6,581 nucleotides of DNA from NCBI GenBank assembly GCA_029986195.1, contig DALTYF010000053.1, positions 1-6,581 of the forward strand, written 5' to 3'. The position numbers were made by a program, and so were the translations under genes. Source of the stretch: Methanocorpusculum sp. GTDB taxonomy: Archaea; Halobacteriota; Methanomicrobia; Methanomicrobiales; Methanocorpusculaceae. Shown here one piece after another: positions 1-5,748 of the stretch. Numbering within the stretch: the stretch's first letter is position 1; every line of letters begins with the position of its first letter. The notes beneath the pieces were generated by a model. It did no database searches. It saw only the letters and a list, made by a program, of their open reading frames with translations, and was not told the origin of the DNA.

Positions 1-468
1 AACGCCTTCCGTGTCCTCTTCGACACGCAGGGAGGCAGCTTCATCAGCCCGGTGACCTACCTCTCCTACGGCGACAAGATCAGTCAGCCGCCCGCACCAA
101 CCAAAGACGGCTACACCTTCGGCGGCTGGTACAAGGACAGCGCATGCACGCAAGGATGGAGCTTCTCTGAAGGCATCCCCGGTGACATGACCCTCTACGC
201 CAAATGGACCGCAACCGCAGGCGCCCAGAGCGGCAGCTCGCAGCAGACTGTGTCGCAGAGCGGCAGTACACCCGCCCAACAGACCGCAAAGGCAACCCCG
301 GCGGCAACGCAGGCGCAGAGCACCTCTGCGGCCACCGCAGCAGCGCCCTCGGGAACCGCCGCGTCCGGGTCCGGCACCTCATCGGCCATGACCCAGGCAC
401 CCGCACCGGTACTTGGCGCCCTCCTCGGGCTCCTTGCCGCAGGCGTACTCGTACGGAGAAGAGACTAA
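1..468 (+). CDS. Surface protein with InlB B-type repeat and C-terminal anchor helix (5' partial)
   Basis: The frame is open from base 1, so the start lies outside the window; the GTG at 52 is internal because the domain begins before it. Window residues 5-69 match the Listeria/Bacteroides repeat (InlB B-repeat, Flg_new type): VLFDTQGGS, a YGDKI turn, PTKDGYTFGGWY, and the closing MTLYAKW. Residues 70-132 form a low-complexity S/T/A/Q/G-rich stalk, probably glycosylated in life. Residues 133-155 are APAP, a hydrophobic run of about 15 residues (VLGALLGLLAAGVLV) and a final RRRD. This layout resembles archaeal sortase-type (archaeosortase) C-terminal signals, although the exact PGF motif is not present. 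The protein is probably exported and held at the envelope, perhaps as an adhesin. Its partner and ligand are unknown. A T-tract follows the stop codon, and no relation to the downstream housekeeping operon is apparent. Confidence 0.85.
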   Translation, partial: NAFRVLFDTQGGSFISPVTYLSYGDKISQPPAPTKDGYTFGGWYKDSACTQGWSFSEGIPGDMTLYAKWTATAGAQSGSSQQTVSQSGSTPAQQTAKATPAATQAQSTSAATAAAPSGTAASGSGTSSAMTQAPAPVLGALLGLLAAGVLVRRRD

Positions 469-470
469 CC

Positions 471-486
471 CTCTCCCTCTTTTTTT
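471..486 (+). terminator. T-rich terminator after surface protein gene
   Basis: A pyrimidine stretch starts just after the TAA at 466-468 and ends in seven Ts (480-486). Archaeal RNA polymerase terminates at U-rich tracts without needing a strong hairpin, and none is seen here. Position and composition fit a terminator; there is no direct proof. Confidence 0.5.
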
Positions 487-611
487 CCGACATGCAGGCG
501 GCACACGGCATTCCCGCAAACGAGAGAACACGGAAACACTACCCGTGCAACTGACAAAAACCAATAGATGAACACAGGGATCACAATCGTAAACGCATGA
601 AATACCTCCCG

Positions 612-676
612 GGTACGTATCATTGCAGAAATTCCACTGGGGAGTGTGATTCTCCTGCCACCACATGACACGTACC
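612..676. repeat. Inverted repeat with internal small hairpin
   Basis: GGTACGTATCAT (612-623) pairs with ATGACACGTACC (665-676) with a single A/C mismatch. Inside, CACT (635-638) can pair with AGTG (643-646) across a GGGG loop, or GGAG (641-644) with CTCC (652-655). It could be a folded transcript segment or a protein-binding dyad. No gene starts nearby. Confidence 0.5.
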
Positions 677-743
677 GGTTCATTCAATACCACACACCTT
701 TGCAGGATGCCCGTCGATACCGGCAATCATCCTTTTTTCATCG

Positions 744-834
744 GTTCTGCCGCGAAAAGATATCGGAGGTAGTTTTCCGAAAACCGGATGCGGGAGTCTT
801 TCACTTTGGTTTTGCTGGGGAACCACGGAACACA
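744..834 (+). repeat. Left arm of large inverted repeat
   Basis: This arm matches the reverse complement of 976-1068 at about 82% by hand count over 73 aligned bases, then a 2-base indel, then nearly identical sequence. The longest shared blocks are GGGAGTCTTTC (792-802), CTTTGGTTTTGCT (804-816) and AACCACGGAACACA (821-834). Divergence is mostly by substitution, as expected of two old copies of one element placed head to head rather than a recent duplication. Confidence 0.75.
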
Positions 835-975
835 CGGTACGCATGCCTTCGGTCTGCTTACCGCTTCGTGGGAATACATGGAAAGAGTAAGGAAATCGGT
901 ATCCCTGATCATATCCCAACGCACAGATTCTTTCCGTGTTTTCCGTAAACGAAGCAGTATTCTGTGTTTTTTCTC

Positions 976-1068
976 TGTGTTCCGTGGTTCCGCCAAGCAA
1001 AACCAAAGAGAAAGACTCCCACATCCAGTCCTCAGAAAAAGACCACCTAAATCATTTCGTGGCAGAAC
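976..1068 (-). repeat. Right arm of large inverted repeat
   Basis: Inverted partner of 744-834, separated from it by 141 bases (835-975). Read on the minus strand it gives the same order of conserved blocks (GTTCTGCC, GGGAGTCTTTC, TTTGGTTTTGCT, GGAACCACGGAACACA). The spacer is T-rich near the right arm and carries further short copies of the ACACGGAA motif. No transposase gene is visible, so if mobile it would be a non-autonomous element. Confidence 0.75.
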
Positions 1069-1115
1069 ACATCAGCCATAAGAAACAGATTCAGACTTTT
1101 GGAACAAAACCGTCC

Positions 1116-1192
1116 GTTCCGTCGTGCGGACCTCCTCCCCTCGGGAATCGGTCCGGCCTGTCGTCGGTGCGTCCTGCGGGAGGATCCGGAAC
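1116..1192. repeat. GC-rich foldable element flanked by a short direct repeat
   Basis: Three nested helices line up: GTTCC (1116-1120) with GGAAC (1188-1192), GGA (1128-1130) with TCC (1185-1187), and TCCTCCC (1133-1139) with GGGAGGA (1178-1184). All unpaired bases fall on the 5' side. A direct repeat GGAACAAAA lies at 1101-1109 and 1188-1196. It sits just upstream of the rpl15e promoter region. It may be a small structured RNA, a terminator for upstream transcription, or a chance fold in GC-rich DNA. Confidence 0.35.
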
Positions 1193-1221
1193 AAAAACGC
1201 ACCGCCCCGAACTCCCCCACA

Positions 1222-1251
1222 CTATTTTATACCTCATACATCCAATAATAG
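1222..1251 (+). promoter_or_regulatory. Candidate promoter of the rpl15e operon
   Basis: ATTTTATA at 1224-1231 is the best TATA-box-like sequence upstream of rpl15e and stands out from GC-rich flanks. Archaeal start sites usually lie about 25 bases downstream, which points to roughly 1250-1256, within or just after CCAATAATAG (1242-1251). The same 10-mer occurs before rpl37ae at 4624-4633. A second TATA-like match, TGTATATC at 1282-1289, is an alternative. Confidence 0.5.
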
Positions 1252-1257
1252 AGGGTT

Positions 1258-1285
1258 TATAGCTGTCCCGCAGGGGACAGCTGTA
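1258..1285 (+). promoter_or_regulatory. Palindrome / hairpin in rpl15e leader
   Basis: AGCTGTCCC (1261-1269) and GGGACAGCT (1274-1282) are perfect inverted copies around the tetraloop GCAG. In RNA the stem extends by U-G, A-U and U-A pairs to 12 bp (1258-1285). If transcription begins near 1250-1256, this hairpin would cap the 5' end of the rpl15e transcript. If the TATA-like TGTATATC at 1282 is used instead, the palindrome would lie in the upstream promoter element, as an operator might. Confidence 0.6.
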
Positions 1286-1361
1286 TATCACAGGAATGTG
1301 GCAGACTGTTTCCCGGGGCAACCCTGAAACAAAAACTGCTGAACCTGAGGTGAATGAAAAA

Positions 1362-1946
1362 ATGTCCAAATCAATGTATGGATACGTTCGGGATGCGTGG
1401 AAAAAACCCGCAGACTCCGGTGTAAAGAAACTCCTCTGGGAGAGAATGCAGGTATGGCGCCGCCAGGGCGCTGTCGTCCGTATTGAGCGCCCGACCCGTA
1501 TCGACCGCGCCCACGCACTCGGCTACAAAGCCAAGCAGGGCATCATCGTCGTTCGTGCATCCATCCGCCGTGGTGGCCGCAGAAAATCACGGTACATCCG
1601 CGGACGCAGAACCAACCGTATGGGAATGCGCAAGGCAACCCCCGGAAAGAACCTGCAGACCATCGCAGAAGAACGCGCACAGGACCGCTACCCGAACATG
1701 GAAGTATTAAACTCCTACTGGGTTGGACAGGACGGAAAGTGCAAATACTTCGAGGTTATCCTCGTAGACCGCAGCAGCCCCGCAGTTCTTGCCGACAAGA
1801 ACCTTGCCTGGATTGCAACCACCCGTGGACGTGTCTACCGCGGAAAATCATCCGCAGGAAGAAAAGGACGCGGACTCCACAACCGCGGAACCGGTACGGA
1901 AAAATGCCGTCCGAGCATCCGCTCCCACAAGAACCAGGGCAAATAA
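1362..1946 (+). CDS. rpl15e: Large ribosomal subunit protein L15e
   Basis: 194 residues, the usual archaeal L15e length. It begins [16 protein letters not shown] and contains the family hallmarks [16 protein letters not shown], the basic [15 protein letters not shown] stretch, [10 protein letters not shown], and a lysine/arginine-rich C-terminus ([14 protein letters not shown]). The protein binds 23S rRNA in the large subunit and is shared by archaea and eukaryotes but not bacteria. The start at 1362 is set by GAGGTGA at 1347-1353, eight bases upstream, and by the family N-terminus; an in-frame ATG at 1296 would add 22 unrelated residues. It heads the gene run that continues into the RNase P proteins and the proteasome, as in the archaeal superoperon. 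The stop lies inside a small CAGGG/CCCTG inverted repeat followed by a T-tract, which may reduce read-through into rnp3. Confidence 0.96.
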   Translation: MSKSMYGYVRDAWKKPADSGVKKLLWERMQVWRRQGAVVRIERPTRIDRAHALGYKAKQGIIVVRASIRRGGRRKSRYIRGRRTNRMGMRKATPGKNLQTIAEERAQDRYPNMEVLNSYWVGQDGKCKYFEVILVDRSSPAVLADKNLAWIATTRGRVYRGKSSAGRKGRGLHNRGTGTEKCRPSIRSHKNQGK

Positions 1947-1965
1947 CCCTGTATTCTTTTTTCTT
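1934..1965 (+). terminator. T-tract (partial terminator?) between rpl15e and rnp3
   Basis: CAGGG (1934-1938) and CCCTG (1947-1951) can form a 5-bp stem around the rpl15e stop, followed by TTCTTTTTTCTT at 1954-1965. The same 12-mer follows the prefoldin stop at 6129-6140, which suggests it is a termination tract in this genome. Here it runs right up to the ATG of rnp3, so it could act as a leaky terminator that lowers rnp3-rnp2 expression relative to rpl15e. Confidence 0.45.
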
Positions 1966-2616
1966 ATGATTACCGACGCCTGCATATTTGCAAATCAGGA
2001 CGGATCAGCAACACCGCGCCGCATGCTGCTCACCGCAAAATCCTGCGGAATCTCCCGTGTCATTGTCTGCGGCAATGCCTCCGGCCTCCCCGCATCCTAT
2101 GCAGGAGTAACCGTTCTCCGCGGAAAAATCATCGGCAGCAGACAGAACGGCAGACAGTTTCTCGGCGCAGTCAGAAAAAGCCAGGCAGGCTGTGTGGTCA
2201 TGGTCAGTGCTGGGGAAAACAGCTTCAACCGGACGGCAATCACCACCAAAGGTGTGCACGTAACCGGCATCGCCGACCTCCCCAAAGGAGGATTCGATCA
2301 CATCATCGCAAAAATGGCGGCAGACCACCACACCGGCATCGTCCTTGATCTCTCCCGCATCATCAGCCCGAAAAGCCGGAGAACCGCCCTCTCCCGGTAT
2401 GCGGAGATCCTGTTCCTGCAGCGGAAGTATCACTTCCCGCTCGTCATCGCAAGCGGAGCAGACACCATCTTCGGCTTCCGAAACACGGCCGAAATTCTCG
2501 CACTCTGCTCCCTGTTCGGCATGACACGGCCGGAGGTCTATGCAGCACTGAACAGCCTTGACACCGTTCTTTCCCCGCCGCAGCTGGTAACGGTTGTAGA
2601 AAAGGAGGAAGCATGA
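1966..2616 (+). CDS. rnp3: RNase P protein component 3 (Rpp30 family)
   Basis: 216 residues, normal for archaeal Rpp30, a TIM-barrel-like protein of the PHP superfamily that joins the RNase P RNA in maturing the 5' ends of tRNAs. Family features: an N-terminal MITDACIF strand, TPRRMLLTAKSCGISRVIV (residues 16-34), FDHIIAKMAADHHTGIVLDL (110-129), and HFPLVIASGADTIFG with FRNTAEILALCSLFGM (156-186). The start at 1966 fits the family N-terminus; the frame is open further upstream but that part only overlaps rpl15e. There is no SD motif, because the upstream bases are a T-tract, so initiation may depend on coupling or leaderless transcripts. The stop overlaps the rnp2 start by four bases (ATGA at 2613-2616). 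Rpp30 and Pop5 form a direct complex in known archaeal RNase P, which fits this pairing. Confidence 0.93.
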   Translation: MITDACIFANQDGSATPRRMLLTAKSCGISRVIVCGNASGLPASYAGVTVLRGKIIGSRQNGRQFLGAVRKSQAGCVVMVSAGENSFNRTAITTKGVHVTGIADLPKGGFDHIIAKMAADHHTGIVLDLSRIISPKSRRTALSRYAEILFLQRKYHFPLVIASGADTIFGFRNTAEILALCSLFGMTRPEVYAALNSLDTVLSPPQLVTVVEKEEA

Positions 2617-3062
2617 GACCGCTCCCCCCGACACTCCGGGAAAACCGCCGGTACCTTCTGGTAAAAATCACCGGAGAATTTACCGCAATACCGCAGCAAA
2701 AAGAAATCTACCATGCAGTCCGTGATGCAGCAGCCGAACTCTTCGGCGACGCCGGCTCTGCACAGATGCATATCGCGGTTGTCTGGTCCGAAGGCGAACA
2801 CGCCGTTATCCGGTGCCGCAGAGGATGGGAACAGCAGACAACCGCCTGCGCTGCCGTCATCACAAAACTCTGCGGATCTGCCGCAGTGTTCCGGACGGTT
2901 GCCGTATCCGGAACAGTACACGGCGTCAAAAATCACATCAAAAGTACCACGTGGGACAATGACAGCCTGCCGGGCTATCGGTGCTCCGGCAAAAAGGTTG
3001 ATAGTCTCGAAGGTAATAATACGCAACAATATCTCACACGAGATGATATACATAAGGAGTAA
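2613..3062 (+). CDS. rnp2: RNase P protein component 2 (Pop5/Rpp14 family) with extended tail
   Basis: 149 residues. The N-terminus [19 protein letters not shown] is the Pop5 signature, and [12 protein letters not shown] (residues 93-104) matches the conserved strand near the family's normal end. Residues 27-60 form the helix and strand of the RNA-binding-type fold. Pop5 binds RNase P RNA and, with Rpp30, helps cleave precursor tRNA. The start is supported by AAAGGAGG (2601-2608) and by the ATGA overlap with rnp3. About 38 residues after position 111 ([10 protein letters not shown] through DDIHKE) are polar, show no family signature and extend past the usual length of roughly 110-125. They end in the SD of psmA. 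This tail may be a lineage-specific extension or may exist because the psmA control region drifted into frame. Confidence 0.9.
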   Translation: MRPLPPTLRENRRYLLVKITGEFTAIPQQKEIYHAVRDAAAELFGDAGSAQMHIAVVWSEGEHAVIRCRRGWEQQTTACAAVITKLCGSAAVFRTVAVSGTVHGVKNHIKSTTWDNDSLPGYRCSGKKVDSLEGNNTQQYLTRDDIHKE

Positions 3063-3064
3063 CC

Positions 3065-3904
3065 ATGCAGCCACAACAATATCAGATGGGAGGCTATGAT
3101 CGTGCCATTACGATGTTCTCTCCCGACGGGCGCTTATATCAGGTAGAATATGCCCGCGAGGCAGTGAAGCGCGGAACAACCGCGGTTGGCATCAAATGCA
3201 AGACCGGAGTTGTTCTCCTCGTCGACAAACGTGTCAGCTCCCGTCTTCTGGAACCGTCATCCATTGAAAAAATCTTCATGATCGACGAACACATCGGCGT
3301 CGCCTCCTCCGGTCTCGTCGGTGACGCCCGTGCCCTGGTTGACCGTGCAAGAATTGAAGCACAGATCAACCGTGTCAGCTACGGCGAACCGATCGACGTA
3401 GAAACCCTTGCCAAAAAACTCTGCGACCACATGCAGACATACACCCTCTTCGGCGGTGCACGCCCCTATGGTACCGCCCTGCTGATTGCGGGTGTGGACA
3501 ATGAAGGCGGCGAAACCCGCTACCGGCTCTTTGAAACAGACCCGTCGGGAACACTCCTTGAGTACACGGCAACCGGCATCGGCATCGGCAGACCCGCAGT
3601 AATGAAACTCTTTGAATCCGAGTACAAAGAGAACATGACCGCCGAAGAAGCGATCGATCTCGGACTCAAAGCCCTGCACACGGCAACCGAAGGCAAATTC
3701 GATGTGAACACCGTTGAAATCGGCATTGCCGGCGCGTACTCCGCAAAGAAACGGACGTCCAAGAAAGTTGAGGCACCGGTCGGCTCCGAGACCGCCGTCC
3801 TCCCCTTCCGGAAACTCAATGCCGAAGAGGTAAAAACCGCGGTCACGAAATTTTCCAAAGCGCATGCCGAGGACAAAAAACGGACGCGTGAGGAGAGTAT
3901 ATGA
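3065..3904 (+). CDS. psmA: Proteasome subunit alpha (20S core)
   Basis: 279 residues. Proteasome alpha subunits form the outer heptameric rings of the 20S core, gate substrate entry and dock ATPases such as PAN. The gate motif [20 protein letters not shown] (residues 11-30) is intact, as is the following helix with [14 protein letters not shown]. Lys69 in SIEKI is at the position expected for the pocket lysine that binds ATPase C-termini. [11 protein letters not shown] (133-143) and [12 protein letters not shown] (166-177) are also family-typical. The subunit lacks the N-terminal catalytic threonine of beta subunits, as expected. The strong SD AAGGAG (3054-3059) overlaps the rnp2 stop. Most archaeal alphas are about 235-250 residues; here a K/E-rich insertion (about 225-246) precedes [10 protein letters not shown], and a charged tail follows. 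The stop overlaps the SBDS start (ATGA, 3901-3904). A psmB gene is not in the window. Confidence 0.97.
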   Translation: MQPQQYQMGGYDRAITMFSPDGRLYQVEYAREAVKRGTTAVGIKCKTGVVLLVDKRVSSRLLEPSSIEKIFMIDEHIGVASSGLVGDARALVDRARIEAQINRVSYGEPIDVETLAKKLCDHMQTYTLFGGARPYGTALLIAGVDNEGGETRYRLFETDPSGTLLEYTATGIGIGRPAVMKLFESEYKENMTAEEAIDLGLKALHTATEGKFDVNTVEIGIAGAYSAKKRTSKKVEAPVGSETAVLPFRKLNAEEVKTAVTKFSKAHAEDKKRTREESI

Positions 3905-4605
3905 TCTCGCTTGATGATGCAGTAACGGCACGGCTGGAAACGCACGGTCTCCGATTCGAGATGCTGGTGGATCCGGAACTCGCTGACAAGATGCGCCACG
4001 GCGACGAGAGTATTGCAATCGAGGACGCGGTTGCCGCACTGTATGTGTATGAAAACGCCTCTCACGGCGACAAATCGCCGGAAGAGGATCTGGAGAAGGT
4101 ATTCAAGACCACCGCCTTTGAGGAGATTGCAAAGCAGATCATCCTGAAGGGAGAGATCCATTTAACAACCGAACAGCGCCGCCGCTTAAAGGAAGAGAAA
4201 CGCCGCCGCGTCATCACCTTCATCGCACGCAATGCGGTAAACCCGCAGACCGGGCTGCCGCATCCGGCAACCCGTATCGAGCTTGCGCTCGAAGAAGTCC
4301 GCATCAACTTTGATCCGTTTAAATCGGTGGACGAACTGGTGAAGGAGACCGTAAAAGCCCTGCGGCCGATTCTTCCGATCCGGTTTGAGGAACGCAAAAT
4401 TGCAGTCCGGTTCCCGATGGACTTTGCAGCACGGGCGTTCGGCGCGGTTTCCGGTGCTGCCTATGTCACCATGGAGAAAAACGAGTGGCAGAATGACGGA
4501 TCGTGGATTTGTGTCGTCAAAATCCCCGCAGGAATGCAGGAAGAGTTTTTCAGCCTGGCAAATCATGCGGCAAAGGGCGACGCCCAGATCAAGATTTTAG
4601 AATAA
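3901..4605 (+). CDS. sbds: Ribosome maturation protein SBDS/Sdo1
   Basis: 234 residues, the family length. In eukaryotes SBDS works with the EF-2-like GTPase EFL1 to release eIF6 from the 60S subunit; in archaea it is thought to act similarly with EF-2 on 50S subunits. Three domains are seen: domain I (about 1-88) with [25 protein letters not shown] and [20 protein letters not shown]; domain II (about 89-160) with [20 protein letters not shown], then [19 protein letters not shown]; and a ferredoxin-like domain III (about 161-234). SD bases GTGAGGAG lie at 3888-3895. The gene overlaps psmA by four bases, the standard order in the archaeal superoperon. In many archaea the exosome genes rrp4, rrp41 and rrp42 come next; here they do not. 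Confidence 0.96.
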   Translation: MISLDDAVTARLETHGLRFEMLVDPELADKMRHGDESIAIEDAVAALYVYENASHGDKSPEEDLEKVFKTTAFEEIAKQIILKGEIHLTTEQRRRLKEEKRRRVITFIARNAVNPQTGLPHPATRIELALEEVRINFDPFKSVDELVKETVKALRPILPIRFEERKIAVRFPMDFAARAFGAVSGAAYVTMEKNEWQNDGSWICVVKIPAGMQEEFFSLANHAAKGDAQIKILE

Positions 4606-4655
4606 GATTAAAACATCTGAGAACCAATAATAGTAGATATTTCTGAGGAATAACT
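4594..4655 (+). promoter_or_regulatory. Candidate promoter and leader of the rpl37ae operon
   Basis: The 50-base gap after SBDS is AT-rich. TTTTAGAATAAGATTAAAAC (4595-4614) could hold a TATA box, though no match is perfect. CCAATAATAG at 4624-4633 is identical to 1242-1251 before rpl15e and lies at a similar distance downstream of the AT-rich box, as a start-site region would. The SD GAGGA (4645-4649) precedes the rpl37ae ATG by six bases. A new transcript start here would separate the operon's second half from psmA-SBDS. Confidence 0.4.
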
Positions 4656-4940
4656 ATGGCATCCAAGAGCAAGCACGTAGCAAAGGGACGCGTTACCGGC
4701 AGTGCCGGACGTTTTGGTCCGAGATATGGTCGTTTCAACCGTAAGATGGTGAATGAGAGTGAGAAGATTTCCCGTGCAAAGCACCTGTGTCCGATGTGCG
4801 ACACCGTTGCAGTCAAGCGCGTCGGAACCGGCATCTGGGAGTGCAAGAAGTGCGGCTACAAGTACGCCGGCGGTGCATATGTTCCGCAGACTCCTGCCTT
4901 AAAGGTCGTTCTCCGCTCTATCGAGACCAAAGGAGTATAA
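4656..4940 (+). CDS. rpl37ae: Large ribosomal subunit protein L37Ae (zinc ribbon)
   Basis: 94 residues, slightly longer than the common 75-92. It starts [20 protein letters not shown], with the typical [10 protein letters not shown] basic region (21-30). Four cysteines form a zinc ribbon: CPMC (45-48) and CKKC (63-66), separated by [10 protein letters not shown]. The tail contains [12 protein letters not shown], as in archaeal and eukaryotic L37ae (eL43). It binds 23S rRNA in the large subunit. The start at 4656 is fixed by the nearby SD and the family N-terminus. The next gene, rpoP, begins four bases after the stop, and its SD lies inside the last codons of this gene. Confidence 0.96.
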   Translation: MASKSKHVAKGRVTGSAGRFGPRYGRFNRKMVNESEKISRAKHLCPMCDTVAVKRVGTGIWECKKCGYKYAGGAYVPQTPALKVVLRSIETKGV

Positions 4941-4944
4941 CCGA

Positions 4945-5076
4945 ATGGTCAGTTACAAGTGCGCCCGCTGTAAACAAACAGTTGAGATTGATGCAAATGT
5001 CCGCTGTCCCTACTGCGGACACCGTATTCTCTTTAAGGCGCGCGGTGCCGGAACGAAAGTGCTGAAAGCCCGATGA
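4945..5076 (+). CDS. rpoP: DNA-directed RNA polymerase subunit P (Rpb12/RPC10-like)
   Basis: Only 43 codons, easily missed. The translation begins [10 protein letters not shown] and contains CARC (residues 6-9) and CPYC (21-24) followed by GHRILFKAR, which is the zinc-ribbon layout and C-terminal basic end of archaeal RpoP and eukaryotic Rpb12. Subunit P helps hold the RNA polymerase assembly platform (subunits D, L, N, P) together. The SD AAGGAG (4930-4935) lies in the end of rpl37ae. The stop TGA (5074-5076) overlaps the Brix start ATG by ATGA. The rpl37ae-rpoP order is strongly conserved among archaea, which supports the call despite the small size. Confidence 0.95.
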   Translation: MVSYKCARCKQTVEIDANVRCPYCGHRILFKARGAGTKVLKAR

Positions 5077-5477
5077 CGTTCGTAACTTCATCGCGCAAAT
5101 CGTCACCGAAAGTGCGCAGACTCGCAAAAGAGATCGCTTTTGCGCTCGATCTCCCGTATATTCAGCGGGGAAAGGCTGGTCTTCGGACAATGGACGCCGA
5201 AGACCCGGTAATAATTTTTCTGTCCGGCGCAAAGCGCAGCGGCCAGATATTTGATCTGACCGTATCAGGAAAGATCGTTTTTTCCATGCTGATTACCAAT
5301 GTCCTGATGAGCGAACGGACCGTACCATTCCGTCACGGATTTGTTATCCGGGAACGTGAGTTATTATATGACGCGCTGTCGCCGCATCTTCCCGTGATGT
5401 TTGATGCGGGGGCTCCGGGGCCGATTGTGTTCTATGGAACCCAGAAGATGCAGTACATTCTGCAGGTTATGGTATGA
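5073..5477 (+). CDS. Brix-domain ribosome biogenesis protein (archaeal Imp4-like)
   Basis: 134 residues, a little shorter than the common 150-170. [20 protein letters not shown] (residues 1-20) is the TTSR-type opening of the Brix/Imp4 fold, followed by [10 protein letters not shown] (26-34). The second half contains [18 protein letters not shown] and [19 protein letters not shown], then [19 protein letters not shown] at the end. Eukaryotic relatives (Imp4, Rpf1, Ssf1, Brx1) bind rRNA during subunit assembly, and archaeal versions are thought to have a similar role, though little tested. The start is chosen by the family N-terminus and the ATGA overlap with rpoP. No clear SD is seen, so translation is probably coupled to rpoP. 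The stop overlaps the next start in the same way (5474-5477). Confidence 0.85.
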   Translation: MTFVTSSRKSSPKVRRLAKEIAFALDLPYIQRGKAGLRTMDAEDPVIIFLSGAKRSGQIFDLTVSGKIVFSMLITNVLMSERTVPFRHGFVIRERELLYDALSPHLPVMFDAGAPGPIVFYGTQKMQYILQVMV

Positions 5478-5746
5478 CCGGCAGTGCGGGTGTTCTCGGG
5501 ACAGAGGTCTGCGGGCCGACGCATACGGCAGAGTTCCGGTTTGCGTGTCCGTATGCGGACAAGCTGTATGCGGTTCTTGCACCGGAAGCTGGTTCCGATC
5601 CGGGAGAAAAGTCACGTGTGCGCATTTCCCGTGACGGGGAGGTTGTGACACTGTTTGTGGAGGCGGAGGATGCAGCAGCCCTCCGTGCTTCGCTGAATAT
5701 GTGGCTCCGGTTAGTGAATGTGTGTAAAGAAGTATTGGAGTTGTAA
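5474..5746 (+). CDS. pcc1: KEOPS complex subunit Pcc1
   Basis: 90 residues, small as expected. The conserved C-terminal helix reads AALRASLNMWLRLVNVCKEV (residues 68-87), the clearest Pcc1 signature, preceded by the strands VRISRDGEVVTLFVEAED (49-66) and HTAEFRFACPYADKLYAVLAPE (17-38). Pcc1 is the dimerisation subunit of KEOPS (with Kae1, Bud32 and Cgi121), which makes the t6A modification at position 37 of ANN-decoding tRNAs. Residues 1-16 are poorly conserved, so a slightly later start cannot be ruled out, although no good alternative codon or SD is present. It overlaps the Brix gene by ATGA, and prefoldin beta starts two bases after its stop; this neighbourhood is typical of euryarchaea. 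Confidence 0.87.
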   Translation: MTGSAGVLGTEVCGPTHTAEFRFACPYADKLYAVLAPEAGSDPGEKSRVRISRDGEVVTLFVEAEDAAALRASLNMWLRLVNVCKEVLEL

Positions 5747-5748
5747 AA

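Larger units (their letters stand above)
487..1220. other. Long non-coding region with inverted repeats
   Basis: No convincing gene was found on either strand in these 734 bases. Open frames of up to about 115 codons exist but have no recognisable domain and no good ribosome binding site, and overlapping frames on opposite strands compete over the same inverted repeats. The region holds a 12-nt inverted repeat (612-623/665-676), a large diverged inverted repeat (744-834/976-1068), a GC-rich foldable element (1116-1192), and scattered copies of an ACACGGAA-type motif (527-536, 825-836, reverse at 931-940 and 976-987). It separates the surface protein gene from the rpl15e operon and looks like accessory or degenerate repeat DNA. 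Confidence 0.6.

Noticed and set aside
646..1081. Small genes in the left intergenic region on either strand
   Set aside because: Overlapping frames compete on both strands, the peptides derive from the inverted repeat arms, and there is no SD or domain.
1296..1361. Earlier start for L15e at ATG 1296
   Set aside because: It would add 22 residues not found in the family, and the SD GAGGTGA fits the 1362 start.
3257..4161. Long minus-strand frames opposite psmA and SBDS (up to 260 codons)
   Set aside because: They are mirror frames created by codon bias of two clear conserved genes; the peptides have no family features.
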